Shown here: one piece after another, positions 1-7,498 of the stretch | How the letters are laid out: every line of letters starts with the position of its first letter | How positions within the stretch are numbered: position 1 is the first letter of the stretch | From: CALFXN01 sp937957815 | GTDB taxonomy: Bacteria; Synergistota; Synergistia; Synergistales; Aminobacteriaceae | DNA length: 64,000 nucleotides | Reading direction: 5' to 3' | Assembly: GCA_036788195.1 (NCBI GenBank) | Contig: DAIQNX010000002.1 | Coordinates: 62,001-126,000, forward strand | The notes under the pieces: model-generated | Seen by the model: the letters and a program-made list of their open reading frames with translations, nothing else | Told to the model about the DNA's origin: nothing | Database searches by the model: none | Position numbers and translations under genes: made by a program

Positions 1-1
1 G

Positions 2-58
2 AAGGCGTTCGATGCGTGCGTCGCCCTTCACGCGTTGGGAGTTCGCGGAGACGCATGA
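2..58 (+). CDS. C-terminal end of an unidentified protein (partial)
   Basis: The reading frame is already open at the window edge and ends in TGA at 56-58. Its last residues read roughly KAFDACVALHALGVRGDA. The stop overlaps the ATG of the following PHP gene in an ATGA arrangement, so the two are probably cotranscribed. Too little is visible to name it. In anaerobes, PHP proteins like the next one often sit beside small DRTGG-domain or anti-sigma-like genes of [FeFe]-hydrogenase loci, which would be a reasonable place to look first. That link is inference. Confidence 0.5.
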   Translation, partial: KAFDACVALHALGVRGDA

Positions 59-831
59 ACGGAAACGTGGTCCGTCCTTTCCGGGCCGATCTTCATATTC
101 ATACGGTTCTGTCGCCCTGCGGGGAACTCGAGATGGGGGCGCCGGACATCGTCGCGCGGGCGCTCGAAGAGCGGCTCGATGTGATCGCGATCACGGATCA
201 CAACGCGGCGGACAATTGTCCGGCCGTCATCGGCGCGGCGAGTGGAACGCCGCTCGTCGTTCTTCCTGGAATGGAAGTCCAGACCGCGGAAGATATTCAC
301 ATCGTCTGTCTGTTCGAAACCTGCGAACGGGCGTTCGATATGCAACGAACGCTTTGGCTCCGGATGCCCGGAGTCCGGAATCGTCCGTCGGTTTTCGGGG
401 AACAGATCGTCGTCGACGCGGAAAACAACATCGTTCGCGAAGAGGAGATTCTTCTCGTTCAGGGTGTCGGGTATTCGGTCGACGAGGTCGCGGATCTCGC
501 GCATCGTATCGGAGGAATCGCCTTCCTCGCTCATGTCGATCGCCCGTCGTTCGCATATCCGGCGGTTCTCGGCCCACTCCCCGCGGAGTTCCCGTCGGAT
601 GCGGTCGAATTCTCGCGCTGTCTCGGCGCGGACGATGCGACGCGGCTTCGCGGAGAATATCCGCATCGGACGATTCTACGTTCGTCCGATGCGCATCGTC
701 TCGGTGACATATCGTTCTCGTACGGAACCACGCTCATGCTTCGCTCAGCGTGCTTTCAGGAACTCCGGCTCGCTCTTTCCGGATCGGAGGGAAGAGCCGT
801 CCTCTGGCCCTTCGGCGACGAGGCGCGATGA
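55..831 (+). CDS. PHP-domain metal-dependent phosphoesterase family protein
   Basis: A 258-residue protein of the PHP superfamily. The metal-binding motifs are visible in order: DLHIHT (about residues 12-17), TDHN (about 46-49), GMEVQT followed by DIHI near 78-85, and SSDAH near 215. I chose ATG 55 because CGGAG sits 4 bases upstream and the conserved domain starts about ten residues later; a GTG at 16 would only add an arginine-rich stretch. The substrate cannot be told. A HisK-type histidinol phosphatase is conceivable because a his operon lacking that activity is adjacent, but the sequence looks more like the PHP proteins found near hydrogenase genes. The last 76 bases overlap the oppositely oriented hisIE. 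Confidence 0.85.
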   Translation: MNGNVVRPFRADLHIHTVLSPCGELEMGAPDIVARALEERLDVIAITDHNAADNCPAVIGAASGTPLVVLPGMEVQTAEDIHIVCLFETCERAFDMQRTLWLRMPGVRNRPSVFGEQIVVDAENNIVREEEILLVQGVGYSVDEVADLAHRIGGIAFLAHVDRPSFAYPAVLGPLPAEFPSDAVEFSRCLGADDATRLRGEYPHRTILRSSDAHRLGDISFSYGTTLMLRSACFQELRLALSGSEGRAVLWPFGDEAR

Positions 832-1442
832 CGCGACTCGAGCTCGCCGATGACGTCGGTGAAGGTGACCCCCGATGCTATAAGGGCGACGAACGTGTGA
901 TAGACGAGATCGGCCGCCTCCGATACGATCCGCTCCCTGTCGCCTGAAACGACGGCGAGAGCGGTTTCGACTCCCTCCTCGCCGACCTTCTGCGCGACGC
1001 GGGAAAGGCCTTCCGCGATCAGACGCGCGGTGTAACTCTCCGATACGGGGGCGTCCTTCCGTGACGTGAGATAGCCGTAGAGTCGCCCGACGAATGTCGG
1101 ATCGGCGGAAGACGAGGAACCGAACCGCCTGTGAAAGCAGGTTCGTTCGCCGGTGTGGCAGGTCGGCCCGAGGGGGCGCGCGCGCACGAGGACCGTATCC
1201 CCGTCGCAATCCAGGAACATTTCCGTGAGAATCAGGAAGCTTCCGCTCTCTTCGCCCTTCGTCCAGAGCGTCTGTCGCTTTCGGCTGAAGAAGGTCACCT
1301 TCCCCGTCCTCAGCGTGATCCCGAGAGCTTCCCTGTTCGAATATCCCATCATGAGGACTTCAGCGGTATCCGCGTCCTGGACGATCACCGGTATGAGGCC
1401 GTGCGCGTCGAACACAAGCGCATCGGGAGAGAATGGTTTCAT
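756..1442 (-). CDS. hisIE: Bifunctional phosphoribosyl-AMP cyclohydrolase / phosphoribosyl-ATP pyrophosphatase
   Basis: This 228-residue fusion carries out steps 2 and 3 of histidine biosynthesis. The N-terminal HisI domain shows the zinc and substrate motif DCDGDTVLVRA followed by GPTCHTGERTCF. The C-terminal HisE domain contains VGEEGVETALA. The start is the ATG at 1440-1442, 5 bases after the hisF stop, with GAGGTGACAG just ahead. It is the last gene of the his operon. The final 25 or so residues (GELESRHRASSPKG onward) extend past the usual HisE end and are encoded antisense to the 3' end of the PHP gene; no terminator is visible between the two convergent genes. Confidence 0.95.
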   Translation of the reverse strand: MKPFSPDALVFDAHGLIPVIVQDADTAEVLMMGYSNREALGITLRTGKVTFFSRKRQTLWTKGEESGSFLILTEMFLDCDGDTVLVRARPLGPTCHTGERTCFHRRFGSSSSADPTFVGRLYGYLTSRKDAPVSESYTARLIAEGLSRVAQKVGEEGVETALAVVSGDRERIVSEAADLVYHTFVALIASGVTFTDVIGELESRHRASSPKGQRTALPSDPERASRSS

Positions 1443-1447
1443 GGCTG

Positions 1448-2209
1448 TCACCTCGTTTTCCGTACCGGGATGCCGAGCGCCGCGAGGGCTTCCTTGACAT
1501 CGCCGACCGTATGGGTTCCCGTGTGAAAGATCGATGCCGCGAGGACCGCGTCCGCCCCGGCCTCGAATGCCGCGAATAAATCCCGTACCGATCCGGCCCC
1601 GCCCGAAGCGATGATCGGGATGTCGACGCTTCGCGAGACGAGCGAGAGACATTCGAGGTCATATCCCGACTTCGTTCCGTCCCGATCCATCGACGTGAGC
1701 AGGATTTCGCCGCATCCGAGTCGGACGCCTTCGCGGATCCATTCGATCGCGTCGCGTCCGCTCGGCGTTCGTCCGCCCTCCGTGAAGACCTCGTAGCCGC
1801 CCGAGTCGTTCCGTTTCGCGTCGACCGCGAGGACGACGGCCTGGTTCCCGAGCAGCCCGGCGCACTCGGCGATGAGCCGCGGGTTGCGGACTGCCGCCGT
1901 ATTGACCGAGATCTTGTCCGCGCCGAGCGCGATGATCCCGCGCGCCTGAGAGAGGGACGAAATCCCCCCTCCGACGGTGAAGGGAATCGAGAGTTCGTCC
2001 GCGACGGAACGAACCCATGTCCTCATGGTCCCGCGACCTTCATGCGAGGCGCTGATGTCGAGAAAGACGAGTTCGTCGGCCCCTTCGTCCATATAGCGGC
2101 GCGCGAGCTCCGCGGGATCTCCCGAATCGGCGAGATTCGCGAAGCGGACACCCTTGACGACGCGCCCGTCCTTCACGTCGAGGCAGGGGATAATCCGTCG
2201 CGTCAGCAT
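1448..2209 (-). CDS. hisF: Imidazole glycerol phosphate synthase subunit HisF
   Basis: A 253-residue (beta/alpha)8-barrel cyclase subunit. It takes ammonia from HisH and converts PRFAR to imidazole glycerol phosphate and AICAR. The two catalytic aspartates are seen in PCLDVKDG (about D11) and LAVDAKRN (about D130), and phosphate-binding loops in VGGGI and ASGGAG. The length is typical of the family. The ATG at 2207-2209 overlaps the hisA stop by 7 bases, indicating translational coupling within the operon. Confidence 0.97.
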   Translation of the reverse strand: MLTRRIIPCLDVKDGRVVKGVRFANLADSGDPAELARRYMDEGADELVFLDISASHEGRGTMRTWVRSVADELSIPFTVGGGISSLSQARGIIALGADKISVNTAAVRNPRLIAECAGLLGNQAVVLAVDAKRNDSGGYEVFTEGGRTPSGRDAIEWIREGVRLGCGEILLTSMDRDGTKSGYDLECLSLVSRSVDIPIIASGGAGSVRDLFAAFEAGADAVLAASIFHTGTHTVGDVKEALAALGIPVRKTR

Positions 2210-2919
2210 TCGCGAACCTCCGCGAACGCACGAGAGAGATCGAGAGCGCCGTCGTACAGGGCGCGGCCTAGAATCGCGCCGGAGAGTCCGGCCTCTTTCA
2301 GGAGCCGGATATCCCCGATGGTCGCCACTCCTCCCGCAGCCATGACCGAGTTCCCCGGAAAACGCGACAGGATCCGCGAGTAGAGCGGAAGGTCCGGGCC
2401 GAGTCCGCATCCGTCGCGCTCGACCGACGTGACGAGGAACGCGTTCCATCCCAGATCGCGAAGTCGTTCGAGCGATTCTTCCGGAGACTCCCGGGTCGTG
2501 GTTTTCCAGCCGTCGACGGCCGTTCTGCCGGCACGGACGTCGACGGCCGGAACGATGCGGTCCGAGAAACGTTCCCTCAGGGGAGAGGCTGTTTCGTTGT
2601 GCGAGAGCGCGCTTCCCGCGTAGACGAAATCCGCGCCGGCGCCTAACGCGCGGGATATCGCCTCCGCAGTTCGGAGACCTCCACCGAATCTGATTCCGAA
2701 GCCGAGATCCTTCAGACGCGCGAGGATGGCGAGGTGAACGGGCGCGCCGCATTCGGCCCCCTCGAGGTCGATGACGTGAAGATCCGTCGCCCCTGCGTCG
2801 CGAAACCGGAGCGCGGTCTCTTCCGGGGTGTCCGGAAAGGTCGTGCTGTCCGAAAAGGTCCCTTTTCGCAGCCGGACGACGTGTCCCCCGTAGAGATCGA
2901 TCGCGGGCAGCAGAATCAT
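2203..2919 (-). CDS. hisA: ProFAR isomerase HisA
   Basis: A 238-residue barrel protein, paralogous to HisF. It catalyses the Amadori rearrangement of ProFAR to PRFAR. The catalytic aspartates appear in PAIDLYGG (about D7) and PAVDVRAG (about D125); phosphate loops FGGGLR and AGGVAT are present. The start ATG at 2917-2919 overlaps the hisH stop by 4 bases. The PRAI activity of a PriA-type enzyme cannot be excluded by eye, but the his context makes HisA the natural call. Confidence 0.96.
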   Translation of the reverse strand: MILLPAIDLYGGHVVRLRKGTFSDSTTFPDTPEETALRFRDAGATDLHVIDLEGAECGAPVHLAILARLKDLGFGIRFGGGLRTAEAISRALGAGADFVYAGSALSHNETASPLRERFSDRIVPAVDVRAGRTAVDGWKTTTRESPEESLERLRDLGWNAFLVTSVERDGCGLGPDLPLYSRILSRFPGNSVMAAGGVATIGDIRLLKEAGLSGAILGRALYDGALDLSRAFAEVREC

Positions 2920-3548
2920 GCGACGACGCTCTCCCCGCAAACGCCTTTCGACGGAGACAACTCTGCCGTGACCGAAGCGAGGAGCCTGAGTCCCACCGGA
3001 CCGCTGCGTTCCGGGTGGAACTGGAATCCGATGCAGTTTCCCCTTCTGAGTGTCGAAGCGAACGTCTTGTCCTCGAACCGCGTGATCGTCGCCGTATCGA
3101 GGCTCGATGTGACGCAGTAGCCATGTACGAAGTACATGAACGCTCCGTCCGGAATGTACGACTCGTGTCCTGGGACCGCGACGCGGATTCCGTTCCATCC
3201 CATGTGCAGCCTCTTGTGCGTTTGGAGCGCTTCGACTCGCCCGTGAAGGAGCCCGAGTCCCTTATGATAGCCGTTTTCTTCGCTCGATTCGCAGAGCAGC
3301 TGCATGCCGAGACAGATCCCGATAATCGGTCTGCCGAGGTCGTTCCAGTTCCGGATCGCATCGGCCCATCCGGTCTCCCGGAGGCGGTCCATCGCGGGGC
3401 CGAACGCTCCGACGCCCGGGAGCAGCAACAGCGACATGGTGTGGCGATCTTCGGGCGATGCGAGAATTTTCGCTCCGATGCCGATGCGCGTGAACGCGCG
3501 CAGAACGTTCCCGGTATTGCCCGTGCCGTATTCGATAACGCCGATCAT
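2916..3548 (-). CDS. hisH: Imidazole glycerol phosphate synthase glutaminase subunit HisH
   Basis: A 210-residue class I glutamine amidotransferase that supplies ammonia to HisF. The nucleophile cysteine is in GICLGMQLL, and the histidine-glutamate pair in FHPERSG. The LLPGVGAFG motif that lines the oxyanion strand is present near residue 50. It overlaps hisA by 4 bases downstream, and its start overlaps the hisB stop by 4 bases, so synthesis with HisA and HisF is probably coupled. Confidence 0.96.
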   Translation of the reverse strand: MIGVIEYGTGNTGNVLRAFTRIGIGAKILASPEDRHTMSLLLLPGVGAFGPAMDRLRETGWADAIRNWNDLGRPIIGICLGMQLLCESSEENGYHKGLGLLHGRVEALQTHKRLHMGWNGIRVAVPGHESYIPDGAFMYFVHGYCVTSSLDTATITRFEDKTFASTLRRGNCIGFQFHPERSGPVGLRLLASVTAELSPSKGVCGESVVA

Positions 3549-4123
3549 AAGAGTACTCCTTTCGTGGTCGAAGTCGTTTCCGATGGGACGAGCGCCTGGC
3601 GCAGGGCGTGCGCCATCGCCTTGAAAAGGGCTTCCGCCATGTGATGCGAATTGTCTTTCGCGACGAAGGAGGCGTGAATCGTCGCGCGGGCCTCGCGGGC
3701 GAAGGCATGCCAAAATTCCGGAATCAGTTCCATGTCGAAATCTCCGCACCGGGGCGAGGGAAAGGTGTCGTCGAAATGGAATCCGCCCCGGCCGCTGAGA
3801 TCGACCGAAACGAGGGCGCAGCTCCCGTCCATCGGAAGCGCGCACCAGCCGTATCGTGCTCTCGCCGTGGAGGACCACTCCTCGAAGAACGCCCTTCCGA
3901 GACAAATTGCGATATCCTCGGTGACGTGATGCGCGTCGACGTTCGTATCCCCTTTCGCTTGGACGGAAAGATGCAGGTCCCCGTGAAAGGCGAAGAGCTC
4001 GAGCATGTGTCCGAGAAATCCGCACGGAATCCGGATATCGGTCTCCGCGCCGCCTCCGGCGGTAACGTCGAGAGAGACGCTGACGCTCGTTTCGCTTGTC
4101 GTCCGTTCGATGGTCGAACTCAT
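3545..4123 (-). CDS. hisB: Imidazoleglycerol-phosphate dehydratase
   Basis: A 192-residue monofunctional dehydratase of histidine biosynthesis, without the phosphatase domain found in enteric HisB. The manganese-binding histidine motifs are clear: FLGHMLELFAFHG near residues 40-52, DAHHVTEDIAI near 70, and DNSHHMAEALFK near 165. The start ATG (4121-4123) is preceded by AGGAGGAACGACGACGC, a strong ribosome-binding site. It overlaps the hisG stop by 4 bases and hisH by 4 bases. Because HisB lacks a phosphatase domain, histidinol-phosphate phosphatase must be encoded elsewhere. Confidence 0.96.
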   Translation of the reverse strand: MSSTIERTTSETSVSVSLDVTAGGGAETDIRIPCGFLGHMLELFAFHGDLHLSVQAKGDTNVDAHHVTEDIAICLGRAFFEEWSSTARARYGWCALPMDGSCALVSVDLSGRGGFHFDDTFPSPRCGDFDMELIPEFWHAFAREARATIHASFVAKDNSHHMAEALFKAMAHALRQALVPSETTSTTKGVLL

Positions 4124-4785
4124 GCGTCGTCGTTCCTCCTCCTTCGGTTCGTCATCGCGGAAAGGATTCCGCGTATTTCCCGCTGCCTCCGGACGATGCT
4201 CTTCCTGCTCGCAACGAGCCTGAGGGAGACGGGGCATATCGTCGCGAGTTCGACGAGCCCGTTTGCGGCGAGCGTATTGCCCGTCTGGACGATGTCAACG
4301 ATGCAGTCGCTCATTCCGAGACTCGGGGCGAGCTCCACGGAACCGTTCAGCCGTATGATCTCGGCCTGAATGCCGCGCGAGGAAAAGTACCGGTCCGCGA
4401 TCGACGGATATTTCGTCGCGACGCGGATCCATGGAATGCCTGCGGCCGGTTTGGCGGCACCGTCGGAGAAGTCCCCCTGTAACGGGCGATCCTTCGGCGC
4501 CGCGAGCACCATCCGGCAGATCCCGGTCCGCGTGTCCGCGAGCTCGACGACGGGAGCGGACATTTCCATCAGGACATCGCTTCCCGCAAGGCCGAGATCG
4601 GCCGTTCCCGCGACGATATACACCGGGACGTCCGTCGGCTTCGCCAGAATGTAGCGGAATTCTCCTTCGACGACGACGAGTCGCCGTCCGATCGAGGAAA
4701 GCCCGTTCGCCGGGAGTCCGGCCGCTCCGATCAGCGCGATCGCGTCCTGAAGAACGCGTCCAGTCGGAAGAACGAACGTCAGCAT
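4120..4785 (-). CDS. hisG: ATP phosphoribosyltransferase catalytic subunit, short form
   Basis: A 221-residue HisG that catalyses the first, committed step of histidine biosynthesis from ATP and PRPP. It is the short form, ending shortly after the catalytic domains and lacking the C-terminal ACT-like feedback domain. Visible motifs include LGLAGSDVLME and the PRPP loop DIVQTGNTLAANGL. Short HisG needs HisZ for activity and histidine inhibition, and hisZ lies immediately upstream, overlapping by 7 bases. Confidence 0.95.
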   Translation of the reverse strand: MLTFVLPTGRVLQDAIALIGAAGLPANGLSSIGRRLVVVEGEFRYILAKPTDVPVYIVAGTADLGLAGSDVLMEMSAPVVELADTRTGICRMVLAAPKDRPLQGDFSDGAAKPAAGIPWIRVATKYPSIADRYFSSRGIQAEIIRLNGSVELAPSLGMSDCIVDIVQTGNTLAANGLVELATICPVSLRLVASRKSIVRRQREIRGILSAMTNRRRRNDDA

Positions 4786-5984
4786 CTTCGTCGCCCCCGG
4801 GACCACGATTCGAGGTTGACGGCTCCTCCGCGCCGGAGATCGAGGATCTCTTCTCCCGCGAGGTCGGTCCACCAGCGGAATCCAGCGGAACGGGCCTCGC
4901 CTTTGGATGTTGCCGCCTCGTCGTACCAGCTCAGCTCGAAGGGAATGCCGGAATTCCGCAGGACTTCGGCCGCGCGGAACGCCCGATCGCGCCGGATGCC
5001 CCCCGCCCATGCGACGAGTGTCTCGGAAGCGGGGGCCGATATGGCGTCGATGAGCGTCCGTTCGAGATTGACGGCGCAGCCTACGGCCTGAGCGTCGATC
5101 CCGAATCGCTGGAGAAGAGCGTCGTAGCGTCCGCCGCCGCCGATCGGAACCCCCGAATCGGCGGTGTAGACTTCGAACACGGGACCGCTGTAGTACCCGA
5201 GTTCCCGTGCGAGGCCGAGATCGAGGACGATTCTGTCCGAGTATCCGAGCGCCTCGAGCCCTTCGTATAAATTCCGGAGAGCGGAGAACGGGGAGGGATC
5301 GCCGAAGAGATCGGCACCAGCCTCGAAAATGTCGCCGTTTCCCTTCAGAAAGGGCAATTCCCGGAGGATCCGGCGCGAATAGTCGGGGATGTCCGCATCG
5401 TCGACGAGTCTCAGAAAATCACTCAGATACCCAGACTGCAGCGCTTCCGAGAGTCCGGACGAGGCCGCTCCGGTGCGATTCATCGCGATCTTCATGATCG
5501 AAGCGTCTCCCAGGGCGATCGTGAAATCCGCGAGCCCCATCTTCTCGAGCGCGCCTGTCAGCAGCACGATCATCTCCATGTCGGCGCCCTCTCCATCCCA
5601 TCCGAGGAGTTCCGCTCCGAGCTGATACGTCTCGACGGGGGAGTCGTCACCTTCCGGTTTTTTGTAGACGCGATCGGCGTAGCAGATCCTTCGGGGTCCG
5701 CCGGAGAGCTTCATTCCGTGCGCAAGGGACGAGACGACGGCGAGGGTGATGTCCGGTCTGAGACAGCACGGCTCCCCGAAAGGGGAGGATACGAGGATCA
5801 GGCGTCGCCGGAACGACGATGGCAGCATCTCCCAGGATGATTCGAGGAGCTGGAGTCCCGAGGAAAAGAACGGCACGTACCCGTATGCTCCGAATCTCTC
5901 CATGAAGGAAGACCGGCATCGTTCGAGCGCGTTCCCGAGATCCGAACCGTAATTGACGCAACCACGCGGGATGCGGGAGAACAT
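4779..5984 (-). CDS. hisZ: ATP phosphoribosyltransferase regulatory subunit HisZ
   Basis: A 401-residue HisRS-like paralogue without aminoacylation function. It forms a hetero-octamer with short HisG and mediates histidine feedback. Class II synthetase features remain, such as CCLRPDITLAVV (motif 2-like), YADRVYKK, and ELGYYSGPVFEVY with GGGGRYDALL. It is the first gene of the operon. The ATG at 5982-5984 has AAAGGATG upstream at suitable distance. It is divergent from radA across a 152-bp gap that holds promoters for both directions. Confidence 0.93.
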   Translation of the reverse strand: MFSRIPRGCVNYGSDLGNALERCRSSFMERFGAYGYVPFFSSGLQLLESSWEMLPSSFRRRLILVSSPFGEPCCLRPDITLAVVSSLAHGMKLSGGPRRICYADRVYKKPEGDDSPVETYQLGAELLGWDGEGADMEMIVLLTGALEKMGLADFTIALGDASIMKIAMNRTGAASSGLSEALQSGYLSDFLRLVDDADIPDYSRRILRELPFLKGNGDIFEAGADLFGDPSPFSALRNLYEGLEALGYSDRIVLDLGLARELGYYSGPVFEVYTADSGVPIGGGGRYDALLQRFGIDAQAVGCAVNLERTLIDAISAPASETLVAWAGGIRRDRAFRAAEVLRNSGIPFELSWYDEAATSKGEARSAGFRWWTDLAGEEILDLRRGGAVNLESWSRGRRRC

Positions 5985-6007
5985 CGGGTCACATCCTTTA
6001 TCGATTT

Positions 6008-6037
6008 ATTATGCTACTACGCTGATTTTGCATGCAA
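6008..6037 (-). promoter_or_regulatory. Candidate his operon promoter with overlapping palindrome
   Basis: Read on the minus strand, TTGCAT (complement of 6032-6037) and CATAAT (complement of 6008-6013) are separated by 18 bases, placing transcription start about 20 bases before hisZ. The -35 matches only weakly. It lies inside a perfect 12-bp palindrome TTTGCATGCAAA (6027-6038), which could be an operator. The leader is too short for a T-box, so control is more likely at initiation or by HisZ feedback. Confidence 0.4.
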
Positions 6038-6075
6038 AGCATGATAACATCCGTCAGCCGTTTCTGTAAAGCGTC

Positions 6076-6104
6076 TCGACACTATCCCGTCCGGAAGATA
6101 CAAT
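6076..6104 (+). promoter_or_regulatory. Sigma-70 type promoter of radA
   Basis: TCGACA (6076-6081), 17-base spacer, TACAAT (6099-6104), each one mismatch from consensus. Expected start is about 25 bases before the radA ATG, leaving room only for the GGAGGAGGG ribosome-binding site. Confidence 0.65.
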
Positions 6105-6136
6105 TTTTTTGCGGGTACTCCCGGAGGAGGGACGAT

Positions 6137-7498
6137 ATGGCTTCGAAGGCATCGAAGGTGTATGTCTGTTCCGAATGCAGCGCGACGACGTCGCTCTGGG
6201 CGGGAAGGTGTCCCTCCTGCGGAGCGTGGGGGACGCTCGTCGCCGGGGAGGCTGGAAAGGAATCGACGAAGGGCGGCGCTTCCGGAGTCGTCCCCGAGAA
6301 TGTCGTATCCGTCGATTTTCCCGAACGCATCTCTTCCGGAATCGCGGAAGTCGATCGCGTTCTCGGCGGCGGATGGGTTCCGGGAAGCGTTACGTTGCTC
6401 GGCGGGCAGCCCGGAATAGGAAAGTCGACGCTTCTGCTTCAGATCAGCGGGACTCTGGCCCGCTCTGGAAAGAAGGTCCTCTATATCTCGGGTGAGGAAT
6501 CGACGTCGCAGATCGCGCTTCGGGCGAAACGACTGGGAGCGGTCGAGAACGGCCTCGAGGTCATCGGCGATACGGAGTTGTCTCCGGCTCTCGACGCCTT
6601 GCCGGGCCACGCCTTCGCCGTGGTCGACAGCGTGCAGGCGATGCGGGCCGACGAGCCGGGGTGGCCGGGAACGCCGAACCAGGTTCGCGCCGTGGCCTCG
6701 CGCGTTCTCGAAGACGCGAAGAGGCTCGGAATTCCGGTCGTCCTCGTCGGACACATCACGAAGGAGGGGCGAATCGCCGGTCCCATGCTTCTGGAGCATA
6801 TGGTGGACGTCGTGCTGTCGTTCTCCGGGGAAGAATATTCGCCGAACAGGACGTTGCGCGCGTCGAAGAACCGTTTCGGAAGCACCGACGAGATGGCGGT
6901 CTTCGAGATGACCGAGCGCGGCCTTTCCCCCGTCCGGGACATGAGCGGCCTCTTCTGGAACAAGGAGGAACTTTCGGTTCCCGGTGTCGCTCTGACCGTG
7001 TCGGTCGAGGGGAATACGCCTCTTGTGGCCGAAATACAGACGCTCGCGGTCCCGACGGCTTTTCCCTATCCGCGCAGGACTGCCCGGGGAGTGGATATCA
7101 ACAGGCTGCACCTCTTCGCCGCGGTGGTCGAAAAGCGCTGCCGCATTCCGGGAAGTTCGTGGGATATGTATGTGAACGTTACTGGCGGACTCTCCCTCCA
7201 GGAGCCCGCGGCGGATCTCGCGCTCTGCGCGGCGATCGCGTCCGCCGTCCGCGATGTCCCGGTCGTGCCGGGATGCTGTTTCATCGGAGAGGTCGGTCTT
7301 GCCGGCGAGATCCGGCCCGTGACGCGTTTCGGTCTGAGGCTTCGGGAAGCGGCCCGAAACGGGTTCACGAAGGTGTATTCGAGTGCGTTGCAGGAATTCC
7401 GCGCATCGGATCCGACGATCCGGGACGATCTCGGATCGATCGACATCGTTCCGAGATCGCGCGTATTCGATGTCATTGGGGAGGTGATCGGGAAATGA
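6137..7498 (+). CDS. radA: DNA repair protein RadA
   Basis: A 453-residue RecA-like branch-migration helicase that acts on recombination intermediates. In order: a four-cysteine zinc finger (C11, C14, C25, C28), Walker A GGQPGIGKST near residue 95, the RadA-specific KNRFG motif near 250, and a C-terminal Lon-protease-like domain (VTGGLSLQEPAADLAL) without protease function. The ATG at 6137 is preceded by GGAGGAGGG and begins just before the zinc finger; upstream in-frame codons do not fit the family. The stop overlaps the nfeD start by 4 bases. Confidence 0.97.
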   Translation: MASKASKVYVCSECSATTSLWAGRCPSCGAWGTLVAGEAGKESTKGGASGVVPENVVSVDFPERISSGIAEVDRVLGGGWVPGSVTLLGGQPGIGKSTLLLQISGTLARSGKKVLYISGEESTSQIALRAKRLGAVENGLEVIGDTELSPALDALPGHAFAVVDSVQAMRADEPGWPGTPNQVRAVASRVLEDAKRLGIPVVLVGHITKEGRIAGPMLLEHMVDVVLSFSGEEYSPNRTLRASKNRFGSTDEMAVFEMTERGLSPVRDMSGLFWNKEELSVPGVALTVSVEGNTPLVAEIQTLAVPTAFPYPRRTARGVDINRLHLFAAVVEKRCRIPGSSWDMYVNVTGGLSLQEPAADLALCAAIASAVRDVPVVPGCCFIGEVGLAGEIRPVTRFGLRLREAARNGFTKVYSSALQEFRASDPTIRDDLGSIDIVPRSRVFDVIGEVIGK

